From: an uncultured Thalassospira sp.
GTDB lineage: Bacteria > Pseudomonadota > Alphaproteobacteria > Rhodospirillales_A > Thalassospiraceae
Assembly (NCBI GenBank): GCA_946885765.1
Contig: CAMPHD010000022.1
Coordinates: 1 to 18,405 of the forward strand
Direction: 5' to 3'
Length of the DNA: 18,405 nt
Numbering within the stretch: position 1 is the stretch's first letter; the number at the start of each line of letters is the position of its first letter. A program made the translations under genes and the position numbers. The notes beneath the pieces are model-generated. The model was not told where the DNA came from and did no database searches. It worked only from the letters and a program-made list of their open reading frames with translations. Shown piece after piece: positions 7,210 to 14,159 of the stretch.

Positions 7210-8588
7210 ACCGTGTAATCAATGTCGATGATCGCGGCGAGGTCATGGTTCCAGAGGACCCGCAACCAGCATGGTATCAGGTTCTTGATGAAGAAAGGAC
7301 TGCATCGCGCCAAAGCCTGCGCAAGCCGATTATGGCGGGTATCATCGTTATTGCTGTCGGGTTTGGCGGGTTCTTTTCCTGGGCTTTTACGGCTGAACTC
7401 GACAGTGCTGCTGTGGCATCAGGGTCAGTGATTGTCGATTCCCGTAAAAAGGTTGTGAACCATTTCGAGGGCGGTATTTTGAAAAAACTGCTGGTCGAGG
7501 AAGGGGAGCGAGTTCGTGAAGGTCAGGTGCTTATGCTGCTGGATGGAACTCGTAGTGAATCCGAGCTGGGACAGTTACAGGGCGAACGGTACGGTTTGCG
7601 TGCAAAACTTGCTCGTTTGCGTGCTGAGCAAAAAGCGGAAGCTAAAATAGAATTTCCTCCGCAACTGTTGAGTTCTAACCAAGATTATGTTGCGAATATT
7701 CTGGATGACGAGAAACTGCTCTTTAATAAACGCAACGAAGTTTATGATGCCAAACGAGATGCGCAAGCGAAGCAAATTGAACAGTTTGAAGCTGAAGCAA
7801 GAGCACTTGATTCACAGATAAAGGCTCGTACGAGGCAGGAGGAGCTGGTGGCCGAACAGTTGAATGGTATTCGGATGCTCGCTGAAAAGGGTTTTGCTAC
7901 ACGCACCCAATTGGTGGAAATAGAAAACAGTTGGTCAGATATTGTCGGTGATATGGGCGAGTTCAAAGCTCAAAAAGCTGCTGCTGAGCAGCAAATGGCG
8001 GAAGCCGAAATCAATTTGGCGTCAATCGAAATGGAGTGGCAAAGCGATATCGCAACCGAAATTCAGGAAGCGCAGCTTGCTCTTAATGATGTCAACCAGC
8101 GTATCCGGGCCAGTGAGGATGTTCTTAATCGGTTGGAAGTGAAAGCACCACAGGCGGGTATCGTTGGCAACATCCAAGTCCGCACTCAAGGGGGGGTGAT
8201 CAGCCCTGCAGAGCCGATCATGGATATTATCCCTGAAGACGAGCCGCTTTTGATCGAAGCAATGATCAATCGTCAGGATATTGATTCTGTTCATGTTGGA
8301 TCAAAGGCGCAAATCAAGTTGACGGCATACAGTCAACGTCGCCTTGCGCCACTTGATGGCGAGGTTAAATATGTCGCAGCAGACCAGACGGTCGATGAGC
8401 AACGCGATTCTTCCTATTACATCGTTCGGGCCGCAATTGACCCTGGCGAGTTGGCAGAACGTGATGACATCGAAATTAGACCGGGTATGCCAGCAGATAT
8501 TCTGATTCTGAAATCGCCCAGAAAGGCGATTGACTATCTGGTCGATCCGATCACCGAAAGCATGAGCAAAGCGTTCCGCGAGGACTGA
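7206..8588 (+). CDS. type I secretion periplasmic adaptor, HlyD family
   Basis: Encodes 460 residues. A short cytoplasmic N-terminus is followed by a single membrane span at about 42-62 (IMAGIIVIAVGFGGFFSWAF). Next come the first half of the lipoyl-like domain (VVNHFEGGILKKLLVEEGER, 83-102), a long alpha-hairpin coiled coil (about 120-310), then the second lipoyl half (VKAPQAGIVGNIQV) and a beta-barrel region (about 345-440). This membrane-fusion protein bridges the ABC exporter and the outer-membrane channel. Translation is coupled to the exporter gene by an ATGA overlap. A terminator follows 23 bp after the stop. The hairpin-coding part (7621-8100) is lower in GC (about 45% by hand count) than its surroundings. 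Confidence 0.95.
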   Translation: MNRVINVDDRGEVMVPEDPQPAWYQVLDEERTASRQSLRKPIMAGIIVIAVGFGGFFSWAFTAELDSAAVASGSVIVDSRKKVVNHFEGGILKKLLVEEGERVREGQVLMLLDGTRSESELGQLQGERYGLRAKLARLRAEQKAEAKIEFPPQLLSSNQDYVANILDDEKLLFNKRNEVYDAKRDAQAKQIEQFEAEARALDSQIKARTRQEELVAEQLNGIRMLAEKGFATRTQLVEIENSWSDIVGDMGEFKAQKAAAEQQMAEAEINLASIEMEWQSDIATEIQEAQLALNDVNQRIRASEDVLNRLEVKAPQAGIVGNIQVRTQGGVISPAEPIMDIIPEDEPLLIEAMINRQDIDSVHVGSKAQIKLTAYSQRRLAPLDGEVKYVAADQTVDEQRDSSYYIVRAAIDPGELAERDDIEIRPGMPADILILKSPRKAIDYLVDPITESMSKAFRED

Positions 8589-8611
8589 TTTTCAGAAATG
8601 CTGCAGGCGCG

Positions 8612-8648
8612 AAAGCCGCGGATTGAAAGGTCTGCGGCTTTTTCTTTT
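8612..8648 (+). terminator. intrinsic terminator after the secretion operon
   Basis: AAAGCCGCGGA (8612-8622) pairs with TCTGCGGCTTT (8631-8641) through 11 bp including one G-T wobble, with an 8-nt loop. The 3' side continues into a T-rich tract, TTTTTCTTTT (8639-8648). This separates the exporter operon from the RTX gene, which has its own promoter. Confidence 0.9.
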
Positions 8649-8751
8649 CAAGTATTGTTCGAAAATAAAACTAAAAATAATCAAAATAAAAATCGGATAC
8701 TTGTGGAATAAATAAGAATATATAATGTAATTATTGCCTTAATCCATAATG

Positions 8752-8780
8752 TTGACACAATAAAAACACGAGAATATCTT
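8752..8780 (+). promoter_or_regulatory. near-consensus promoter of the RTX gene
   Basis: TTGACA (8752-8757) and TATCTT (8775-8780) are separated by an optimal 17 nt. The -35 box is perfect and the region upstream is extremely AT-rich, which favours a strong vegetative promoter. Transcription would start near 8787, leaving a leader of about 130 nt before the RTX start codon. Confidence 0.75.
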
Positions 8781-8815
8781 CCTAAGGTAAAAGAAAAGAA
8801 TATAGGGTTGCTGTG

Positions 8816-8882
8816 TGGCCGATCTCAGGGGGCCTCTAGCGCCTTGAGGGAACGGCCAGCCTCTCGTGAGGGGATAACCCCC
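8816..8882 (+). promoter_or_regulatory. structured 5' leader of the RTX mRNA
   Basis: TGGCCG (8816-8821) pairs with CGGCCA (8853-8858). Inside it CTCAGGG (8824-8830) pairs with CCTTGAG (8842-8848) with one G-U. Immediately downstream two small hairpins compete for the same bases: CCTC-TCGT-GAGG (8860-8871) and GGGG-ATAA-CCCC (8870-8881). Longer alternative pairings (GGGGG 8828-8832 with CCCCC 8878-8882) are also possible. It matches no riboswitch class I can recall. It could stabilise the message or control translation of the adjacent strong ribosome site. Confidence 0.5.
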
Positions 8883-8907
8883 GCGATGTCAATAATGTTG
8901 GGACACG

Positions 8908-8915
8908 AAGGAGGA
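8908..8915 (+). promoter_or_regulatory. near-perfect ribosome binding site of the RTX gene
   Basis: AAGGAGGA is an almost full match to the 3' end of 16S rRNA, 4 nt before the ATG at 8920. It fixes the start codon. With the strong promoter it suggests the protein is made in large amounts. Confidence 0.85.
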
Positions 8916-8919
8916 TTCC

Positions 8920-9714
8920 ATGGCAACTCTCGAAGGCGGCGCCTTTGATGATGCGCTTCTAGGGTCTCGTTTCAGCGACGTGATTTTTGGACGTGGCGGT
9001 GACGATACAATCTTCGGACAAGGTAATGACGATGTTCTGTTCGGCGAAGAGGGCGACGACGTCCTGTTCGGCGGCGCAGGCAACGACGTTGCACTTGGTG
9101 GCGAAGGTGATGATCTTCTGTTCGGTGGATCGGGTGACGATGTACTGAGTGGTGATTCCGGCAGCGACCTGTTGATGGGTGGCTCCGGGGAAGACGTGCT
9201 GTCTGGTGGTGCCGATAACGACACCATGCTTGGCGGTTCGGATAATGATGTCCTCGACGGCGGTGCTGGCGATGATCTCATGATCGGCGGGTCCGGTGAT
9301 GACATCATGCTTGGTGGCGACGGCGACGACCAGATGCTGGGCGGTTCTGGTAACGATGTTCTCCAGGGCGGTGACGGTAATGATCTGATGCTTGGCGGCG
9401 CAGGGGACGATGTCCTTGACGGCGGTGCTGGTGACGATCTGATGATCGGTGGCTCGGGTAGCGATACCTTTGTCTTCACCGGCGGCGGCGGCAATGACGT
9501 CGTGCTCGACTTCACGGTTGGCGAAGACCTGCTTTCCATTAGCAACAACATCAACGACACCGGCATCGAAAGTGCCGACGATGTTGCTGCGCGTGCAACG
9601 CAGGATGGTGCCAATACTGTTATCGACCTTGGCAACGGGGATTCCATCACCCTGAACAATGTCGATGCAGAAGACGTCCAGGACAATCCGGACAGCTTCT
9701 TCAGCGTCCAGTAA
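8920..9714 (+). CDS. RTX calcium-binding beta-roll protein, type I secreted
   Basis: Encodes 264 residues with no N-terminal signal peptide. Residues 4-183 are 20 consecutive, in-register nonapeptides of the type L-x-G-G-x-G-x-D-x with no linker; the first two are degenerate. In secreted RTX proteins these repeats bind calcium and fold into a beta-roll outside the cell. Residues 184-264 carry FVFTGGGGNDVVLDFTVGEDLL and end in DNPDSFFSVQ, resembling the C-terminal uncleaved secretion signals of type I substrates. There is no enzymatic or adhesin domain, so the beta-roll itself seems to be the product: a structural, S-layer-like or matrix protein is plausible, but a calcium buffer or exporter regulator cannot be excluded. 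It follows the exporter genes and precedes the glycan operon. It has its own promoter, leader and strong ribosome site. Confidence 0.93.
   Translation: MATLEGGAFDDALLGSRFSDVIFGRGGDDTIFGQGNDDVLFGEEGDDVLFGGAGNDVALGGEGDDLLFGGSGDDVLSGDSGSDLLMGGSGEDVLSGGADNDTMLGGSDNDVLDGGAGDDLMIGGSGDDIMLGGDGDDQMLGGSGNDVLQGGDGNDLMLGGAGDDVLDGGAGDDLMIGGSGSDTFVFTGGGGNDVVLDFTVGEDLLSISNNINDTGIESADDVAARATQDGANTVIDLGNGDSITLNNVDAEDVQDNPDSFFSVQ
8929..9468 (+). repeat. 20 tandem 27-bp repeats encoding RTX nonapeptides
   Basis: The coding DNA for residues 4-183 is a perfect-register array of 27-bp units, diverged in sequence. The best-matching pair is 9253-9306 and 9415-9468 (LDGGAGDDLMIGGSG in both), exactly 162 bp or six units apart, which suggests block duplication inside the array. 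The array also creates long spurious open frames on the minus strand. Confidence 0.9.
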
Positions 9715-9724
9715 TCCGAGCGCT

Positions 9725-9752
9725 GGCGTCCGCAACTCCGGTTGCGGGCGTC
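9725..9752 (+). terminator. hairpin after the RTX gene, partial terminator or mRNA stabiliser
   Basis: GGCGTCCGCAA (9725-9735) pairs with TTGCGGGCGTC (9742-9752) over 11 bp including two G-T wobbles, with loop CTCCGG. No proper T-tract follows (ACCCTGATCTTCTT), so it is unlikely to be a full terminator. A hairpin here could protect the RTX message from 3' exonucleases and lower expression of the downstream operon. Confidence 0.5.
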
Positions 9753-9784
9753 ACCCTGATCTTCTTGTGAAGTGAAAAATCGCC

Positions 9785-12037
9785 ATGCTTGAATTTGCCT
9801 CGTCCGATGCTGTGCGGACGACCGGTGATGCGCCGGAAGTTTGCCTGCTTAATCAGGATACCCTGCTTTTGATCTGGGACACGCCGACCCGTTTGTGGGC
9901 GGTCCCTAAACTTGAAACCACCGAAGGCAAGGCAATCTCGCCGCAGGCCACTTTGCGGTTGCCGTTGAGCGGTGGAGGTACCCGGTTGCTGCGCGTTATC
10001 CGTCGGCCAAAGGACGAACCCGTATCGTTTCTCGCCGAGGCCGGAACACTTGGCCGCAAAGACGAAATAACCATCGATCCCGAAGGGGACTTCGAATTCG
10101 CCAGTGCCGGTATGGTGCTGGAAGATGTGACGCCGTCTGGTCGTTTGTCCCTGATGTCTGCGATGCTTGGTGCATGGGCCAGCATGTTCCGTACCCGGCG
10201 CAGCAAAAGCTATACGATTTTCCTCAATAAACTGGTTTCGGAAATTGTCGATACGCCCCAGCGCGCCAAAGCGGTCGCGAAACTGTCCGATCAGCAAATT
10301 CTGATTTCGGCCGGGCTGCCGGTGGCATTCGGCGATATCGAAGCGGTTTATATCGTTTCCTCCTTTGGTTTCCGTCGCTTGGCCCTTCAACCGCATGAAA
10401 GCAGCGAAGGTCCGCAGGCCAAAAAGCAGACCTACATGATCGCTGATCGCGACGGCACCGAGAACGGTGCCTATCTCGTCGTGACCGGCGGACGCGCGCT
10501 GGCCATTCGCCATCTGGCGGCGACGCCAGTTTTGCCCTCGTTGTCGCGATGGTGGCTGGCGCGCGGCAAATCCGATGCCGATCTGCGCGAATATATCATT
10601 GGCGCGATGGCACGCGGCGATACCAAGGCCCGTAAGGCCGCCCTTGAATTCCAGTTGCGTTGCCCGCTTTCAAGCCAGCGGGTAACCGGCGGCGGCGGAT
10701 TGCCTAGTGGCGAAGTTGATCTTGCCGTAACCACGGCACGCGGCACCCTGATTGGCGGTTGGTATCGCGATCCGGCTGAAATGATTGCCGGGATAGATAT
10801 TCTTGACAGCAAGGGAACGGCACATCCGTTTGGTGAAGGGTTTTATCGGTACGCCGGCAATGTCATGGATGATGATCGTACCGTTTCGGCAACCGGCTTT
10901 GTCGGATTCTATCGGGAAATTCAAAGTCAGGTCCCGATCCTGCAGCCGCGCAGTTTGATGCGGCTGACGTCGGGCAGCCGTCATCTGATGGTGCCGACCG
11001 CACAACCGATTGATCCCGCCGAGGCGCGCGCCCGCATCCTGCGCGCGGTTCCGCCGCAACATCTGACCGATGAAATTATTGAAAACTGCCTGTCACCGGT
11101 CATTGGTGATTTGCAGCAGAAATTGCTGGCCGCAGCCAAGATTGATCGAACCATCGAATTTGGCGAACCGCGCAAAGAACCCGCGGTTTCCATTGTTGTG
11201 CCGCTTTATCGCGTGCTGGATTTCCTGCGCGCGCAGGTCGGTGCCTTTGCGTGTGACCCCTGGATTTCGCAATATTGCGACGTGATCTATGTGCTTGATT
11301 CCCCGGAACAGGCCGAAGAATGCGAGCATCTGTTGCGCGGGTTGCATCTGCTTTACGACATGCCGATGCGTCTGGTCATCATGAGCCGTAACGGTGGTTA
11401 TGCGCGCGCCTGCAATTCCGGGGCGGAACATGCCCGCGCGGACCTGATTGCAATGCTGAATTCCGATGTCATTCCCCACCAGATCGGCTGGCTGGAATTT
11501 CTGGCATCGAAAATGGGTGGTCAGCAGGAAGTTGCCGCAGTGGGGCCTAAGCTTTTGTTTGAAGACGGTTCGTTACAGCACGCGGGAATGTATTTTGCCA
11601 AAAATGAACGCGGGCAATGGCTTAATCATCATTTCTACAAGGGACTTCCCGAACAGTTCCCTGATGCCAATGTCGAACGTTCCGTTCCGGGGATCACTGG
11701 TGCTTGCATGGTGTTGCATCGTGGTGCGTTCAATGACGTCGGTGGCTTTACCGAGGATTACGTGATCGGCGATTACGAGGACAGTGATCTGTGCCTCAAA
11801 ATCCGCAAGGCCGATTTCGATATCAAATATATCCCCGACGCCAGCCTTTACCATTTTGAACGCAAGTCGATTTCGACCCACACCGATTACATGCTCGGCG
11901 TGGCGACACAATACAATGCGTGGCTTCATACCTCGCGCTGGCGCGACATGCTCGAAGATTTCCATGAAAACGATGTTCCACAGAACCGGCCGCAAAACCG
12001 CGTTTCGGATGATGACGATCAGGGAGAAGAGGCATGA
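9785..12037 (+). CDS. large protein with C-terminal GT2 glycosyltransferase domain
   Basis: Encodes 750 residues. The GT-A fold family 2 domain occupies about 468-700: VSIVVPLYRVLDFLRAQ, RNGGYARACNSGAEHARADLIAMLNSD with the metal/nucleotide-binding NSD at 559-561, GPKLLFEDGSLQHAG, and the downstream acidic motif in GDYEDSDLCLKIR (Glu665, Asp666). Such enzymes transfer a sugar from a nucleotide-sugar. The first 460 residues are not a family I know; they include a GW..DP module at 320-330 (GTLIGGWYRDP) also found in two neighbours. No membrane span is evident, so it is probably cytoplasmic. The C-terminus is acidic (SDDDDQGEE). The ribosome site is weak; the stop overlaps the methyltransferase start by 4 nt. 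It is the first gene of the glycan operon, 70 bp after the RTX gene. Confidence 0.85.
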   Translation: MLEFASSDAVRTTGDAPEVCLLNQDTLLLIWDTPTRLWAVPKLETTEGKAISPQATLRLPLSGGGTRLLRVIRRPKDEPVSFLAEAGTLGRKDEITIDPEGDFEFASAGMVLEDVTPSGRLSLMSAMLGAWASMFRTRRSKSYTIFLNKLVSEIVDTPQRAKAVAKLSDQQILISAGLPVAFGDIEAVYIVSSFGFRRLALQPHESSEGPQAKKQTYMIADRDGTENGAYLVVTGGRALAIRHLAATPVLPSLSRWWLARGKSDADLREYIIGAMARGDTKARKAALEFQLRCPLSSQRVTGGGGLPSGEVDLAVTTARGTLIGGWYRDPAEMIAGIDILDSKGTAHPFGEGFYRYAGNVMDDDRTVSATGFVGFYREIQSQVPILQPRSLMRLTSGSRHLMVPTAQPIDPAEARARILRAVPPQHLTDEIIENCLSPVIGDLQQKLLAAAKIDRTIEFGEPRKEPAVSIVVPLYRVLDFLRAQVGAFACDPWISQYCDVIYVLDSPEQAEECEHLLRGLHLLYDMPMRLVIMSRNGGYARACNSGAEHARADLIAMLNSDVIPHQIGWLEFLASKMGGQQEVAAVGPKLLFEDGSLQHAGMYFAKNERGQWLNHHFYKGLPEQFPDANVERSVPGITGACMVLHRGAFNDVGGFTEDYVIGDYEDSDLCLKIRKADFDIKYIPDASLYHFERKSISTHTDYMLGVATQYNAWLHTSRWRDMLEDFHENDVPQNRPQNRVSDDDDQGEEA

Positions 12038-12879
12038 GCCAGGTTCTGGCATTTTCAAATCACGATGAACCGGTACTGGACGCCAAAGGTGAACAGAATC
12101 TCGACTGGCTTTGCCAGCAGATCATCGCCAATCGTTTTCTGCCGGTTCCGCCCGAAGAAGCCGTTTTTGTCGGTGATGGCGACTATCGTGCTATCGGTGC
12201 CGAATTTCTCGGGCACTTTGTCCGCCGTGCCGGGTTGATGCCGGATCACGATGTGCTTGATATCGGGTGTGGCATTGGCCGGATGGCGGTGCCATTGACC
12301 CAGTATCTTGATGCGGCCAATGCGATTTACGAAGGCATTGACCCGGTTGCGAACGGTATCGAGTGGTGCAAACGGACAATCTCGCCGGTTTATTCCAATT
12401 TTGGATTCCAGACACAGGATGTCAAAAACGCGCTGTATAACCCCGAAGGGTCCATCGGCGGGCGTGGCATGCGGTTGCCTTTTCAGGACGGTGTATTCGA
12501 TTTCACAGCAATGATCTCGGTGGCGACCCACTTGCCGCCTGAAGAAATCGAAATCTATTGCGCCGAGGTGTTCCGCGTGCTGCGCCCGGGAGGAAAGCTG
12601 TTTTTGACGGCATTCATTATTCGCGATCCAGAAGAACTGTCAAAGCCCGGTTGCGATCCGCGTTTGACCAGCCTGGAAAAACTTGAAAATCAGCCATGCT
12701 GGCACCTCAAGGGTGAAAACCCGATGGCAGCTGTCGGTTTTGACGATGGCTTTATCGACGGTGCAATGCGCGCTGCCGGATTTAGCCTGATGACAAAAAG
12801 TTTCGGTACCTGGCACGGCGATCAGTCTGATCATTATCAGGACTTTCTGGTTGCGGAAAAACCGCGGAGGAACGCATGA
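12034..12879 (+). CDS. class I SAM-dependent methyltransferase
   Basis: Encodes 281 residues with a Rossmann-type methyltransferase fold. Motif I VLDIGCGIG (74-82) binds S-adenosylmethionine, the acidic residue after strand 2 is in YEGIDP (99-104), and VFRVLRPGGKLFLTAF (179-194) is the typical post-motif strand. THLPPEEIEIY (165-175) resembles methyltransferases acting on small molecules, sugars or lipids. In this setting methylation of a glycan residue or cap is the most likely role, but the substrate cannot be read from sequence. Both ends overlap the neighbouring genes by 4 nt (ATGA), so translation is coupled. A GGGAGAAGAGG site precedes the start. Confidence 0.9.
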   Translation: MSQVLAFSNHDEPVLDAKGEQNLDWLCQQIIANRFLPVPPEEAVFVGDGDYRAIGAEFLGHFVRRAGLMPDHDVLDIGCGIGRMAVPLTQYLDAANAIYEGIDPVANGIEWCKRTISPVYSNFGFQTQDVKNALYNPEGSIGGRGMRLPFQDGVFDFTAMISVATHLPPEEIEIYCAEVFRVLRPGGKLFLTAFIIRDPEELSKPGCDPRLTSLEKLENQPCWHLKGENPMAAVGFDDGFIDGAMRAAGFSLMTKSFGTWHGDQSDHYQDFLVAEKPRRNA

Positions 12880-14138
12880 ACCCCCGTATTATGGTTCTGG
12901 CGCATAATCATCCTGACCTGCATCCCGGCGGGACCGAGATTTTCGCCCACGATCTGTTTAATGCCTATAAGCGGGCAGGGTGCGAAGCCATTTTCGTTGG
13001 CGCGACCAATGATATCCATCGTGAACGCCGTCCGGGAACCAGCTTTCAGGCGATTAATGATTCCGGCGATGAAATGCTTTTCTGGGCCGGACATTTCGAC
13101 CGGTTCAACATGTCGCAGACCGATCTTTATGCCGTCGCGCCAAACTTTACCGAGCTTCTGAAAACCTGGGATCCGGATGTGGTGCATATCCATCATCTGG
13201 TGCTTTGGGGGATCGAGCTGCCGATGCTGATCCGGCGCGTCCTGCCGCATTGCCAGATCGTTATGACGTTGCACGACTATTATCCGATCTGTCCCAATGA
13301 CGGGCTGATGGTCCATCGCGGCACTCGGCAGCGTTATCTGGAAGCGGACCGGATCGGTAAGCGTTGTGGTCTGGATGGTATCGCGCCAGATCGTTTTTCG
13401 ATGCGCTCGGTCAACCTGCGCAATCATCTGCGTGTTGTCGACCGGTTCCTGTCGCCCAGTGCATTTCTGCGTGACCGATATGTCGATTGGGGAATTGACC
13501 CGGCAAAGATCGAGGTCATGCACAATGGCCGTCCGCCGGTTCCTGCCGCGCCAAAACGTGATCTGGGTACGGGCATGCCCAATATATTCGGTTACTTCGG
13601 CAATCTGAACCCCTGGAAAGGGGCGGATGTGCTGCTTGAAGCCAGTCAGAAACTGACGGCTGATGATGTCGATTTCGAACTGCGTGTTCATGGTGGCGCG
13701 CCGTTCCAGACGGTTGCCTTTAATGAAAAGATCGATGGTCTTTTCGACGCGACGGGCACGAAAGTACACCGGATGGGGGCCTATGAACGGGCCGATATTC
13801 CGGAACTGATGGCGCGCGTCGACTGGGTCGTTGTCCCGTCAATCTGGTGGGAAAATGCCCCGCTGGTCATTCAGGAAGCCTTCCAGCATGGCCGCCCCGT
13901 CATCACCAGTGGCATTGGCGGCATGGCTGAAATGGTGCGTGACGGGCATGACGGCATTCATGTGCGTGCCGATGATCCGGCCGATCTGGCCCGCGTGATG
14001 AAGGACTGCGCCACCAATCCGAAACTCTGGAAGAAGCTGTCGGGCCATGTGCGCCCGCCAGCCGGTATCGACGATGTCGCGCAAAAGCACCTTGTGCTGT
14101 TTCGCAAGATGATCCGTCCCGATTTCGTCGCGGCCTGA
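12876..14138 (+). CDS. GT4 family glycosyltransferase (GT-B fold)
   Basis: Encodes 420 residues. The N-terminal half begins MNPRIMVLAHNHPDLHPGGTEIFAHDL, with the glycine-rich loop (PGGTE) that contacts donor and acceptor in GT4 enzymes, followed by DVVHIHHLVLWGIELP and TLHDYYPICP. The donor-binding half (about 236-412) has FGYFGNLNPWKGADVLLEA, and the intact E-x7-E motif is Glu326 to Glu334 (WWENAPLVIQEAF). It likely adds one sugar to a growing glycan using a nucleotide-sugar. The ATG overlaps the methyltransferase stop by 4 nt. There is a 21-bp gap to the next gene, containing that gene's ribosome site. Confidence 0.92.
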   Translation: MNPRIMVLAHNHPDLHPGGTEIFAHDLFNAYKRAGCEAIFVGATNDIHRERRPGTSFQAINDSGDEMLFWAGHFDRFNMSQTDLYAVAPNFTELLKTWDPDVVHIHHLVLWGIELPMLIRRVLPHCQIVMTLHDYYPICPNDGLMVHRGTRQRYLEADRIGKRCGLDGIAPDRFSMRSVNLRNHLRVVDRFLSPSAFLRDRYVDWGIDPAKIEVMHNGRPPVPAAPKRDLGTGMPNIFGYFGNLNPWKGADVLLEASQKLTADDVDFELRVHGGAPFQTVAFNEKIDGLFDATGTKVHRMGAYERADIPELMARVDWVVVPSIWWENAPLVIQEAFQHGRPVITSGIGGMAEMVRDGHDGIHVRADDPADLARVMKDCATNPKLWKKLSGHVRPPAGIDDVAQKHLVLFRKMIRPDFVAA

Positions 14139-14145
14139 CACAGAT

Positions 14146-14154
14146 AAAAGGAGG
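14146..14154 (+). promoter_or_regulatory. strong ribosome binding site of the 14160 gene
   Basis: AAAAGGAGG lies 5 nt before the ATG at 14160. It fixes the start and suggests efficient translation inside the operon. Confidence 0.8.
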
Positions 14155-14159
14155 CATTC

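Larger units (their letters stand above)
8589..8919. other. intergenic region upstream of the RTX gene
   Basis: No coding region is seen in these 331 bases. From left to right they hold the terminator at 8612-8648, a very AT-rich stretch (8641-8760 is about 22% GC by hand count) that could act as an UP element or be bound by a silencing nucleoid protein, a promoter at 8752-8780, and a G/C-rich foldable leader from about 8811 to 8885. A lone consensus TATAAT at 8721-8726 has no well-placed -35 box. Confidence 0.7.

Noticed and set aside
8701..8726. Promoter using TTGTGG (8701) and TATAAT (8721)
   Set aside because: The 14-nt spacing is too short for a working pair; the TTGACA-17-TATCTT promoter downstream is much better placed.
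8929..9468. CRISPR-like regularly spaced repeat
   Set aside because: The periodic units are contiguous, in frame, 27 bp long and encode the RTX consensus; there are no spacers and no cas genes.
8889..9735. Two long minus-strand open frames (about 260 residues) across the RTX gene
   Set aside because: They are a by-product of the 27-bp periodicity and codon composition of the repeat array; their products are Pro/Ser-rich or Ala/Thr/Ile-rich low-complexity strings with no ribosome sites.
9701..10513. 270-residue minus-strand open frame opposite the start of the 9785 gene
   Set aside because: It is antisense to a gene supported by operon structure and by a paralogue; the product is compositionally odd and lacks a ribosome site.
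12837..13769. 310-residue minus-strand open frame opposite the GT4 gene
   Set aside because: The plus-strand frame has a full GT4 domain with intact motifs and translational coupling; the antisense product resembles nothing and has no ribosome site.
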